Below are positions 1 to 7,355 of a stretch of 23,928 nucleotides of DNA, one piece after another (the stretch's first letter is position 1; each line of letters begins with the position of its first letter). A program made the translations under genes and the position numbers. The notes under the pieces were generated by a model. The model was not told the DNA's origin and made no database searches. It saw only the letters and a list, made by a program, of their open reading frames with translations. The stretch is taken from assembly GCA_002451435.1 (NCBI GenBank), contig DKCF01000094.1, forward strand, positions 1,671 to 25,598, given 5' to 3'. Source of the DNA: Bifidobacterium sp. UBA6881 (GTDB lineage: Bacteria; Actinomycetota; Actinomycetes; Actinomycetales; Bifidobacteriaceae).

Positions 1-50
1 CATCGGCCGGCAACAAACCAAACCGCAAACCGGGCGGCGGAACGTTCGAC

Positions 51-1748
51 GTGTCCGATGACAAGACCAATAACGAATCCGAAAGCGAGCACGTGCGCAA
101 TGTGGCCGACCTGTTCGTCGAATGTCTGGTCAACGAGGGCGTGCACGTCATCTACGGCATCCCCGGCGAGGAGAACATCCCGCTGATGGAGGCGCTGGAA
201 CGCGACGGACGCATCCGCTTCGTGCTGACCCGCCATGAGCAGGGAGCCGGATTCATGGCGTCCACACAGGGCCATTTGACCGGCAAACCGGGCGTCTGCA
301 TGGCGACGCTGGGCCCGGGCGCGCTGAACCTCACCCTGCCCGTGGCACAGGCCAACGCCAGTACGACCCCGCTGGTCGCCATCTGCGCGCAAGGCAATGT
401 GGGACGTCTATACAAGGAATCGCATCAGATCGTCGACCTGGTGTCGGTGTTCCGCCCCATCACCCAGTGGACGAGCATGATCTCCACGCCGGAATCCGTG
501 CCGGAGATCATCCGCAAGGCCTTCTCCGTGGCCCAAAGGAAGCGTCCGGGAGCGACGTGCCTCATCCTGCCCGAAGACGTCGCGGAGATGCCCGTATCGC
601 ACGGAATCAGGCCGTTGCCGTTGCCGGACACCATGCATATCCGTCCGACCGACGACACCATCGCGCGCGCGGCTGATCTCATCGGCCAGGCGCGGCATCC
701 GATCATCCTCGCCGGCAATGGCGTGGCACGCGCGCATGCCGAAAACCGGTTGCTGGCCTTGGCCGAGCAGCTCAACGTGCCGGTCGCGACGACGTTCGAA
801 GGCAAAGGCGTGATCTCCGACCACATTCCCAATGCGCTTGGCGTCGTCGGCTTCATGAAGCATGACTATGAAAATTTCGCATTCGATGAAGCCGATTTAA
901 TTATTTCCATCGGATTTTCAATTCAGCAATTCGACCCGAAAAAAATCAATCCGCACGACGATAAAACTATTATTCACATCAACACCTTCGTCGAGGACAC
1001 CGACGCGCACTATTCGACGGCGCTGAACATCATGGGCGACATCGACCAGACGTTGGAGGCGCTGATCACCCGGCTGCGCGTGAAGGGCATCCATTTCGAC
1101 GAATCGCATCCGCTGATCCACGAGCTGCTCAGCGACGAGTTCCAGTCGCACGCAATGGACGACGCGTTCCCGATGAAGCCGCAGCGCATCGTCTACGACA
1201 CCCGCCGTGCGATGGCCGACGACGACATCACGCTGGTCGATACCGGCGCGCTGAAGATGTGGATGGCGCGTCTGTACCCGACGTATTACTCCAACACCTG
1301 CGTGATCGACAATTCGCTGTCGACGATGGCGTGGACGCTGCCGGGCGCGGTGGCCGCCTCGCTGGAACGGCCGGGGCGTCCCGTACTGGCGGCGATGGGC
1401 GACGGAAGCTTTCTGATGAACGTGCAGGAGATCGAGACCGCGGTGCGCGTCGGCGCGCGCATGGTGGTGCTGATCTGGGTGGACAAGGCGTATGGCCTGA
1501 TCAAGTGGAAGATGAACATCCACAACGGCTCCTACGAAAACGTCGATTTCGGCAATCCCGACGTGTCCGAGCTGGCACGCAGCTTCGGCGCGCGCGGCCA
1601 TGAGATCACGTCCGCCGACGAGCTCTACCCCACGCTCCGCGCGGCGTTGCAGGAGCACGACGGCGTTGACATCATCGCCTGCCCCGTCGATTACAGCGAG
1701 AACATGAAGCTCATCGACAAGCTCGGCGAAGTCGATTTCGCAGATTGA
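51..1748 (+). CDS. alsS: Acetolactate synthase, catabolic (AlsS-like), thiamine-diphosphate enzyme
   Basis: Condenses two pyruvates to 2-acetolactate and CO2 with thiamine diphosphate, in the cytoplasm. The catalytic glutamate is E63 in RHEQGAGFMA (61-70). The diphosphate-binding motif starts at GDGS (450-453), followed by LIWVDKAYGLIKWKM, which resembles the AlsS group. At 565 residues it has the usual length for the family. No regulatory (IlvN-type) small subunit follows, which fits a catabolic enzyme better than the biosynthetic one; I infer this from context and a few motifs. The chosen GTG start has only a weak ribosome-binding site, and the frame stays open to base 3, so the true start could lie upstream of the window. 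It reads toward the origin, against the expected replication direction. Bases 870-980 are clearly AT-richer than the rest of the gene. Confidence 0.8.
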   Translation: MSDDKTNNESESEHVRNVADLFVECLVNEGVHVIYGIPGEENIPLMEALERDGRIRFVLTRHEQGAGFMASTQGHLTGKPGVCMATLGPGALNLTLPVAQANASTTPLVAICAQGNVGRLYKESHQIVDLVSVFRPITQWTSMISTPESVPEIIRKAFSVAQRKRPGATCLILPEDVAEMPVSHGIRPLPLPDTMHIRPTDDTIARAADLIGQARHPIILAGNGVARAHAENRLLALAEQLNVPVATTFEGKGVISDHIPNALGVVGFMKHDYENFAFDEADLIISIGFSIQQFDPKKINPHDDKTIIHINTFVEDTDAHYSTALNIMGDIDQTLEALITRLRVKGIHFDESHPLIHELLSDEFQSHAMDDAFPMKPQRIVYDTRRAMADDDITLVDTGALKMWMARLYPTYYSNTCVIDNSLSTMAWTLPGAVAASLERPGRPVLAAMGDGSFLMNVQEIETAVRVGARMVVLIWVDKAYGLIKWKMNIHNGSYENVDFGNPDVSELARSFGARGHEITSADELYPTLRAALQEHDGVDIIACPVDYSENMKLIDKLGEVDFAD

Positions 1749-1750
1749 CC

Positions 1751-1779
1751 GCGGACGCCGGATATTTTCCGGCGCCCGC
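1751..1779 (+). terminator. Hairpin terminator of the acetolactate synthase gene
   Basis: The stem pairs 1751-1754 and 1756-1761 with 1769-1774 and 1776-1779, with one internal mismatch and loop ATATTTT. A T-rich stretch (TGTTGTTT) follows, which is also the left edge of a parS site. It begins 3 bases after the stop codon. Confidence 0.6.
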
Positions 1780-1782
1780 TGT

Positions 1783-1798
1783 TGTTTCACGTGAAACA
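1783..1798. promoter_or_regulatory. parS: parS centromere site 1 (perfect consensus)
   Basis: TGTTTCACGTGAAACA is the 16-bp perfect palindrome bound by chromosomal ParB. It lies between the acetolactate synthase terminator and trxB, about 1.2 kb from the end of parB and 7.8 kb from dnaA. Origin-proximal parS sites nucleate ParB spreading and SMC loading in other bacteria. Confidence 0.95.
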
Positions 1799-1920
1799 TA
1801 TGGCCGGCAGGACGCGGATGGTCGGACCTATCGCCCGTTATGGGAAAAATTGATAACCGGAAGCATTGAGCTTTGGGCATATCCGGCGCGGCACAACGCC
1901 CCACCCCATAAGGTGATGGT

Positions 1921-2853
1921 ATGAGTGAAAATCGCAATGCTGTAATCATCGGTTCCGGCCCCGCCGGATACACCGCCGCAATCTACCTCGGCCGTGCCGG
2001 ATACGAACCGACCGTCGTCGCCGGGGCATTGACTCCGGGTGGCCAACTGGTCAACACCACCGAGGTGGAGAACTTCCCCGGCTTCCCCGACGGCATCCTC
2101 GGTCCCGATCTCATGGACAACATGCAGAAGCAGGCCGAGAAGTTCGGCGCGAACATCATCTGGGACGATGTCGTTTCCGTCGAGAACGATCCGGAGACGG
2201 GCGTGAAGACCGTGCGTCTCGACCAAGGCGACGTGCTGGAGACGCAGGCGCTCATCGTGGCGACCGGTTCTTCCTATCGCAAATTAAACGTTCCTGGAGA
2301 AGCGGATTTTTCCGGCAAAGGTGTTTCTTATTGTGCGACTTGCGATGGATTCTTTTTCCGAGGCAAGCCAATTGTTGTGGTCGGCGGCGGCGATAGCGCC
2401 TGCGAAGAGGCGGACTTCCTGTCACGCTTCGGCTCCTCCGTCACACTGATTCACCGCCGCGACGAATTCCGCGCATCGCAGATCATGGTGGAGCGCGTGA
2501 AGAACAATCCGAAAATCGATTTCCTGCTTGATTCGGTCGTCGAGAAAATCCAAGGCGACGACAACGGCGCGCAATCCGTCGTGGTGCGCAACGTCAAGAC
2601 GGACGAGACCAGCACCGTGCCGGCGAACGGCATTTTCGTGGCGATCGGCCATACCCCGGCGACCGGCTTCCTGAACGGCGTGGTCGATACCGACGAGGCC
2701 GGTTACATCACGGTCGAGGGAGCGAGCACGAAGACCGGCACGCCCGGCATCTTCGCGGCGGGCGACTGCGTGGACAGCGTCTACCGTCAGGCCATCAGCG
2801 CCGCGGGAATGGGCTGCCGCGCCGCTCTCGACGCCCAAGCGTATCTGCAGTAA
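1921..2853 (+). CDS. trxB: Thioredoxin reductase (NADPH)
   Basis: FAD-dependent reduction of thioredoxin (or another disulphide carrier) by NADPH, in the cytoplasm. The FAD-binding GSGPAGYTAA is at 11-20, the redox-active CATC (C138/C141) follows GVSY, the NADPH site GGGDSACEEADFL is at 155-167, and the second FAD motif GIFAAGDCVD is at 276-285. The length of 310 residues is standard. The ATG has a good ribosome-binding site (AAGGTGA about 6 bases upstream). No trxA follows, unlike the trxB-trxA pairs next to parB in many actinobacteria, so the thioredoxin partner must be elsewhere. Codons around the CATC active site (about 2265-2350) are noticeably AT-rich compared with the rest of the gene. 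The gene converges with parB. Confidence 0.96.
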   Translation: MSENRNAVIIGSGPAGYTAAIYLGRAGYEPTVVAGALTPGGQLVNTTEVENFPGFPDGILGPDLMDNMQKQAEKFGANIIWDDVVSVENDPETGVKTVRLDQGDVLETQALIVATGSSYRKLNVPGEADFSGKGVSYCATCDGFFFRGKPIVVVGGGDSACEEADFLSRFGSSVTLIHRRDEFRASQIMVERVKNNPKIDFLLDSVVEKIQGDDNGAQSVVVRNVKTDETSTVPANGIFVAIGHTPATGFLNGVVDTDEAGYITVEGASTKTGTPGIFAAGDCVDSVYRQAISAAGMGCRAALDAQAYLQ

Positions 2854-2925
2854 AAACTTACCCGCACCATGCGGTTTCGCCCGTGAGAGCGGCCATTACG
2901 GGCGAATTGCTACGATACTCCACGA

Positions 2926-2966
2926 ACAAGGCGCTCGGATGGATACCAACCATCCGAGCGCCTTGT
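2926..2966. terminator. Bidirectional hairpin terminator between trxB and parB
   Basis: A perfect 17-bp stem (2926-2942 with 2950-2966) has a 7-base loop ATACCAA and sits between the two converging genes. The flanks (GAACAAGG / CCTTGTCAT) give only a short T-rich tail on either strand. Nothing else was recognised in the rest of the gap (2854-3023). Confidence 0.75.
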
Positions 2967-3023
2967 CATATTCGGTCTGTGCATGTCGGCATGTCCGGCA
3001 TGTATAGACCGGTCAACAGCCCC

Positions 3024-4481
3024 TCACTGCTGCCGCATCAGCAAATCGACGATACGTTTCATATCGTCTTCCGACTTGAACACGATTTCGATGCGTCCGT
3101 GCTTCTTGGAGCCCTTGATCGACACCTTGGTATCGAAACGCTTCTCCAGATCCATCTGCACCGGAGTGCCGGCCCAGGGATTGAGCTTGTTCGCCTTGGG
3201 CTTCTTCGGCTGGTCGGATTCAGCGGCTTTCATCGACACGATCTCCTCGGTGCTGCGCACGGACAGCCCTTCGGAGATGATGCGCGTCGCCAGTCGCTCC
3301 ATATCCGCTTCCGTGGGCAATCCCAGCAACGCACGCGCATGGCCTGCGGTCAACATGCCGGAAGCGACCTTCTTCTGCACGGTACTCGGCAGATTCAGCA
3401 ATCGCAGGGTATTGGCGATCTGCGGGCGGGATTTCGACACGGATTTCGAAAGCTGCGCCTGCGTCAGACCGAAGTCGTCGATCATCTGCTGGTATGCGGC
3501 GGCCTCTTCCAATGGATTCAATGCGACGCGATGCAGGTTCTCCAGCAGCGCGTCACGCAGCATATCGTCGTCGGCGGTGGTTTTGACGATCGCGGGAATC
3601 GTGTCCAATCCGGCGATCTGCGACGCGCGCCAGCGACGTTCGCCCATGATGAGCTCGTACATGCTGTCCATGCGGCCGTCGAACATGTTGCGCGATTCGG
3701 AACTTGCGGAAGCGTCGGACGCCGCAACGGAGCCCTGCTCCGCGTTCTGGGCGCCATGCTGCGCGGCACCGACGCCCTGCTGTGTGGATGCGTCTGAACC
3801 GTCCTTCGAAGCGGCGCGCGCGGCCATCTCCTTGCGCGCGGCCTCGATCTGCGCCATGGGGCGCTTGCGCACGACGATCGGCTGGAGCACGCCGACTTCC
3901 TTGATGGATTCGGCGAGTTCGCGAAGGTCGTCCTCGTCGAAGATGGTTCGTGGCTGGTGAAGGTTGGGACCGACATCGCGTACATGCAGTTCGACCAGGT
4001 ATCCACCCTGGACCGGAAGCAGCTCCTGCTCCTCCTGCTTCTTCGTGTCATCGGCCTTCTTGGACGCATTGCCGGACGTGTTCCTGCCGGAAGCGGCGGA
4101 TGCCGAAGACGCTGCATCGTGCTCGTGACCAGCGGACGGCGCGGCACCGGCCGGCACGGTGGAGCCGAAGAACATGTCGGCGGGATGGGAGACCTCGTTC
4201 AGCGTGATGGAAGGAACGCTGGCGCGACGGGAGTTCTTCTTTCCGCCGTTCCTCTTGGTTTCACGTGAAACGCTTTTCTTGGACATGCCGTGCACGGCGT
4301 CGACGGACGCCTGCGCGGTGACCGTGGGCTTGACGAATGCGGAGCCCTTGGTGGAGCCATCCCCTGTGGCCTGTCCCGCGCCCTGCGCCGATGGCGCCGA
4401 CGTGGTCTCCGGCTTCGCGGTCTCGCCCGGCAACGTCGGGAACAGCGCGCCGAGTCCCTTGCCCAAACGTGATCTAGTCAT
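3024..4481 (-). CDS. parB: Chromosome partitioning protein ParB (CTPase, parS-binding)
   Basis: Binds parS, spreads as a CTP-dependent clamp and recruits SMC and ParA for origin segregation. The ParA-stimulating motif RSRLGKGLGALFP is at the N terminus (3-15). The CTPase boxes are NLHQPR (173-178), GVLQPIVVR (197-205), GERRWRAS (280-287) and ENLHRVALNPLEEA (314-327). The parS-reading helix-turn-helix is near 339-365 and the C-terminal dimerisation domain near 436-485. At 485 residues it is much longer than the usual ~300-350. There is a disordered ~140-residue N-terminal linker, and an Ala/Ser/Gln-rich stretch of about 65 residues (~207-272) splits the CTP-binding domain between boxes I and II. 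A parS site lies inside the gene and encodes part of VSRET (71-75). Only two bases separate it from the upstream parA. Confidence 0.97.
   Translation of the reverse strand: MTRSRLGKGLGALFPTLPGETAKPETTSAPSAQGAGQATGDGSTKGSAFVKPTVTAQASVDAVHGMSKKSVSRETKRNGGKKNSRRASVPSITLNEVSHPADMFFGSTVPAGAAPSAGHEHDAASSASAASGRNTSGNASKKADDTKKQEEQELLPVQGGYLVELHVRDVGPNLHQPRTIFDEDDLRELAESIKEVGVLQPIVVRKRPMAQIEAARKEMAARAASKDGSDASTQQGVGAAQHGAQNAEQGSVAASDASASSESRNMFDGRMDSMYELIMGERRWRASQIAGLDTIPAIVKTTADDDMLRDALLENLHRVALNPLEEAAAYQQMIDDFGLTQAQLSKSVSKSRPQIANTLRLLNLPSTVQKKVASGMLTAGHARALLGLPTEADMERLATRIISEGLSVRSTEEIVSMKAAESDQPKKPKANKLNPWAGTPVQMDLEKRFDTKVSIKGSKKHGRIEIVFKSEDDMKRIVDLLMRQQ
4257..4272. promoter_or_regulatory. parS: parS site 2, inside parB (one symmetric change at the ends)
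   Basis: GGTTTCACGTGAAACG keeps the perfect 14-bp core GTTTCACGTGAAAC and changes only the outer base pair. It lies in the codons for residues 71-75 of ParB. Bacillus subtilis also carries a parS inside its parB homologue spo0J, so the arrangement has precedent. Confidence 0.9.
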
Positions 4482-4483
4482 AA

Positions 4484-5464
4484 TCAGTTCTCGTTCCTTC
4501 TTGCATCGATGGCCTGCAGCACCGTCTGGGACCGCTCGGCGATCTCAAGCGCGGCCTCACAATACGAAATCGCGCCCATGCCCTTGGGGTCATAGGCAAT
4601 CACACTCTGGTTGAAGCTCGGGGCCTCGGAAATCTTCACCGTGCGGGGAATCGTCGTGTTCAGCACGATGCTCGGATAATGCTTCTTGACCTCATCGCGC
4701 ACTTCGCGGCTCAGCAGCGTGCGCTTGTCGAACATCGTGATCAGCATGGTGGAGACCAGCAGGGACGGATTGAAGTGGCTCTGCACCAATCCGATGGTGT
4801 TGATGAGCTGCCCCAGGCCTTCCAGCGCGTAGTATTCGGCCTGGATCGGAATCAGCATCTCGTTCACCGCGCACATGGAGTTGATGACCAGCAGACCCAG
4901 GCTCGGCGGGCAATCGATGATCACGTAATCGTAATGCTCTTCGCTGGTGCTCAGGAATTCGTCCACGGCGTTTTTCAGCAGCACGTTGCGGTTCGGCAGA
5001 TCGGCGACTTCCAATTCGGCGCCGCTCAGGTCGATGGATGCGGGCACGACGTCGAGCATGTCGAAATCAGGGCAGGTGCGCTTGACTTCGGCGATGGTTT
5101 TGCGTCCTTCGATGACGTCGTATACCGACGGTTGGCCCGAAGCGTGCGGCGCGCCCAATGCGGTGGAGGCGTTGCCCTGCGGATCCATGTCGATCAGCAG
5201 CACCCTCGATTTGAACTGCGCCAGCGCCGCGGACAGGTTCACCGCGGTGGTCGTCTTGCCCACGCCGCCTTTCTGGTTGGCGACGGCGATGAGCCTGGTG
5301 CGTGCCGGTTTCGGGCATACGGCCTTCTGCACGGCCCTGAACCGCGTGGTTTCCGCGGCGATTTCCGCGCCCAGTGGGGATGAGCTCTCTCCGAAGATGC
5401 GCTTGATGGTTTCCGTCGCGGATTCCATCGATGTCAGATTGTCTGATTCTGCAGGTCCAGTCAT
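4484..5464 (-). CDS. parA: Chromosome partitioning ATPase ParA (Soj family)
   Basis: A deviant-Walker ATPase that binds DNA as an ATP dimer and is released by ParB, segregating origins. The deviant Walker A KGGVGKTT is at 65-72, the A' region is VLLIDMDPQGNAST, and Walker B is DYVIIDCPPSLG. The protein has 326 residues, with a ~55-residue N-terminal extension before the ATPase core. Its stop is two bases from the parB start, so the pair is an operon read away from the origin. The upstream 245-bp gap is full of DnaA boxes and may couple parAB transcription to DnaA; that is inference. Upstream of the ATG is GAGGAAAA at about 11 bases. A later in-frame ATG is possible (residue 13). Confidence 0.97.
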   Translation of the reverse strand: MTGPAESDNLTSMESATETIKRIFGESSSPLGAEIAAETTRFRAVQKAVCPKPARTRLIAVANQKGGVGKTTTAVNLSAALAQFKSRVLLIDMDPQGNASTALGAPHASGQPSVYDVIEGRKTIAEVKRTCPDFDMLDVVPASIDLSGAELEVADLPNRNVLLKNAVDEFLSTSEEHYDYVIIDCPPSLGLLVINSMCAVNEMLIPIQAEYYALEGLGQLINTIGLVQSHFNPSLLVSTMLITMFDKRTLLSREVRDEVKKHYPSIVLNTTIPRTVKISEAPSFNQSVIAYDPKGMGAISYCEAALEIAERSQTVLQAIDARRNEN

Positions 5465-5551
5465 AACCTAGTTTTTCCTCACACTATGCTTAGATTCCCA
5501 GTTTCATCATTCGGGTGGACAGTTTCGGCATCCACAGGCAATCCGCAAAAT

Positions 5552-5705
5552 TGTGGACAACTGTGCATAACCGGTGGATAACCGCCTGTTTCCAGCCAAA
5601 GTTATCCACCGTTTTTTCGTTGAAATCCCAGTCTTTTGATTTCTTCGATTTCCTACGATCCGTATTTTGTGGACAAAGTGGATAACTTGCCGAAATTGTG
5701 GATAA
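5552..5705. promoter_or_regulatory. DnaA-box cluster in the parA-rsmG gap
   Basis: Nine-base matches to TTATCCACA: 5697-5705 minus (perfect), 5677-5685 minus (TTATCCACT), 5668-5676 minus (TTGTCCACA, abutting the previous one), 5602-5610 plus (TTATCCACC), 5573-5581 minus (TTATCCACC), 5562-5570 minus (TTATGCACA, fits TTWTNCACA) and 5552-5560 minus (TTGTCCACA). Spacings of 0-2 bases within sub-groups suggest co-operative DnaA binding. The site fills the 5465-5709 intergenic stretch, which also must carry the parAB promoter. Between the sub-clusters (5610-5667) the DNA is T-rich. It is about 4 kb from the rpmH-dnaA boxes. Confidence 0.85.
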
Positions 5706-5709
5706 CTCT

Positions 5710-6450
5710 CTATCGCTTGTCCACCATGAGCACATGGGTCGGCTCAAGGCCGGGACCGACCTCGGCATCCACCACGCGGGGTCTGATTCCCCCACGCTTG
5801 GAGATCTCCTTGGCGGCCTTTTCGATTTCCGCCTGCGCCGAACGTCCCTTCAGCGCCACCAGACGCCCGCCTTTGTCCAGCAATGGCAGGGTCCATCCCG
5901 AAAGTTTGGTCATCGGTGCCACCGCACGGCAGGTCACCACGGCGAACGGATGCCTTGCGGCGATCGGATTGCCGTCCAAATCGACGGCGGGGCCATGCGC
6001 GCCCTTGCCGTTCTTGCCCAGCCGGGAGCCATGAATGGCGTCGATCACCTCATTGGCCCTGGCGCGAACCACGGTGACGTTCTTCAGGTCCATCTCGTCG
6101 ACGCATTCGTTCAGCCATTCCACGCGGCGTTCCATAGGCTCCACCAAGGTGAACTGGTGATCGGGCAGGCATGCCGCGGCCACGATGCCGGGGAAGCCGC
6201 CACCACTGCCGATGTCGGCCACCGTCTTGAACTGCCGGCGCGCCGTGGCCTCCTTCACAAACGGCACAATCGCCGCGGAGTTGAGAATATGCCGTTCCCA
6301 GATGATGCCGACATCGCGGGGGCCTATCAATCCGCGAGGCTCGCCTTCCTGGGCGAGTTTCGCATGAAATACGCGGAGCTTGTCCAATGCGTCCCCAAGC
6401 ACTTCCCCAAGAATCGGCGAATCGTCAAGTTCGTCAATCGTTTCAGTCAT
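5710..6450 (-). CDS. rsmG: 16S rRNA (guanine527-N7)-methyltransferase RsmG (GidB)
   Basis: Methylates N7 of G527 in 16S rRNA using S-adenosylmethionine. The family motif WERHILNS is at 51-58, the SAM-binding DIGSGGGFPG at 79-88, TCRAVAPM at 173-180 and ALKGRS at 199-204. At 246 residues it is slightly long, because of a Gly/Lys-rich insertion around 141-166. Loss of this enzyme gives low-level streptomycin resistance in other bacteria. A position between jag and parA is the usual one. The upstream stretch 6451-6718 (268 bp) holds the jag terminator and nothing else I can support. Confidence 0.96.
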   Translation of the reverse strand: MTETIDELDDSPILGEVLGDALDKLRVFHAKLAQEGEPRGLIGPRDVGIIWERHILNSAAIVPFVKEATARRQFKTVADIGSGGGFPGIVAAACLPDHQFTLVEPMERRVEWLNECVDEMDLKNVTVVRARANEVIDAIHGSRLGKNGKGAHGPAVDLDGNPIAARHPFAVVTCRAVAPMTKLSGWTLPLLDKGGRLVALKGRSAQAEIEKAAKEISKRGGIRPRVVDAEVGPGLEPTHVLMVDKR

Positions 6451-6662
6451 GGTCTCTATCCTATATCCATCGCGCTATCACTCGCCGCGCTGCGCGACTT
6501 GTCCCGCGACGCCGGTGCCGCATCGCGTTCCGCCCACAGCCCATCGGAAACCGCAATGCCCTGTGGGACGCAGTATCAGGCCGAATCGTCGGCACATGGC
6601 GAGCGAAACGGGTGAAACGCCACCCCACCGCACGGTGCCGGCGACCCGCAATCGAACGCAAT

Positions 6663-6687
6663 AAAAAAGCGCCGCGTTACGCGGCGC
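6663..6687 (-). terminator. Rho-independent terminator downstream of jag
   Basis: On the minus strand an 8-bp GC stem (CGCGGCGC side 6680-6687, GCGCCGCG side 6669-6676) with a 3-base loop is followed by six U (6663-6668). It lies 31 bases after the jag stop and separates jag from rsmG. Confidence 0.88.
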
Positions 6688-6718
6688 GAAGTCATACGGA
6701 ATCGCCTATGAAAGCGGA

Positions 6719-7240
6719 TCAGTCCTCGTCGTCCAAGTCGTCCGACGCGGAGGCCTTCATGTACACGGTGACGTAGCGGCGAGGCTCCTCGCCGTGGGAG
6801 CGGGATTTCAGGCCCTCCTCGCGCACCACATCGTGGACGATCTTGCGTTCGAAGGAGTTCATCGGCTTCAGATTGACCGGTTCGCCGGTGTCGCGCACCT
6901 CGTCGATCGCGTCGAGCGCGATGTCGTGCAGACGCTGGCGCTTGCGCTTCAGATAACCGTCGACATCCACGATGAGGTGGGAGCGTTCGCCGGTCTTCTG
7001 CTGCACGGCGAGTCGGGTGAGCTGCTGCAGCGCGTCGACCACTTCGCCGTTGCGTCCGATCAGATGCTTGATGTCGGTGTCGTCGTCCGCGACGATCTGC
7101 ACGGTCGGGCGGTTGTTGCGCACACCCATCTCGATGTCGCCTTCGTAATCGACGATGTCAAGCAATCCTTCAAGATAATCGGCAGCGATATCAGCTTCCT
7201 CATTGAGCTGGTCGATGGTCTTCTCATCATCTAGCGCCAT
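6719..7240 (-). CDS. khpB: RNA-binding protein Jag/KhpB (KH and R3H domains)
   Basis: A single-stranded RNA-binding protein of the Jag/KhpB/EloR family, linked in other Gram-positives to cell elongation and small-RNA control. The KH motif HLIGRNGEVVDALQQL is at 59-74 (GRNG loop). The R3H motif ERKIVHD is at 131-137, with the expected R-x3-H, and the tail is acidic. The Jag_N domain of firmicute proteins is missing, as usual in actinobacteria. I chose the ATG at 7240 because AAAGGAG lies 8 bases upstream. An upstream ATG at 7345 would force translation through the parS palindrome and is unlikely. The protein has 173 residues and follows yidC with a 115-bp gap. Confidence 0.93.
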   Translation of the reverse strand: MALDDEKTIDQLNEEADIAADYLEGLLDIVDYEGDIEMGVRNNRPTVQIVADDDTDIKHLIGRNGEVVDALQQLTRLAVQQKTGERSHLIVDVDGYLKRKRQRLHDIALDAIDEVRDTGEPVNLKPMNSFERKIVHDVVREEGLKSRSHGEEPRRYVTVYMKASASDDLDDED

Positions 7241-7311
7241 TATTCGTACTCCTTTGAGCGGGGTTCTTGGGTAAAGTCTAATTCTCGGAAAAGATACTTC
7301 CAGAATAACGC

Positions 7312-7343
7312 GTGTCCCGTGTTTCACGTGAAACACGGGACAC
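7312..7343. promoter_or_regulatory. parS: parS site 3 inside a 32-bp perfect palindrome
   Basis: The central 16 bases (7320-7335) are the perfect parS TGTTTCACGTGAAACA. The symmetry continues 8 bp further on each side (GTGTCCCG / CGGGACAC), giving a 32-bp palindrome in the yidC-jag gap. Transcribed on the minus strand it could fold into a 14-bp hairpin with loop ACGU, so it might double as a terminator or attenuator between yidC and jag; no U-tract follows. Confidence 0.95.
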
Positions 7344-7355
7344 ATCGCGCATCAG

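Noticed and set aside
2983..3960. Ser/Arg-rich open frame opposite parB
   Set aside because: Complement of the parB coding sequence with no family features.
6461..6661. 66-residue Arg-rich frame in the rsmG-jag gap
   Set aside because: Arg-rich random-looking translation with no ribosome-binding site; downstream of the jag terminator.
7241..7345. N-terminal extension of jag from an ATG at 7345
   Set aside because: Would translate through the parS palindrome; the ATG at 7240 has a proper ribosome-binding site and the family-like start.
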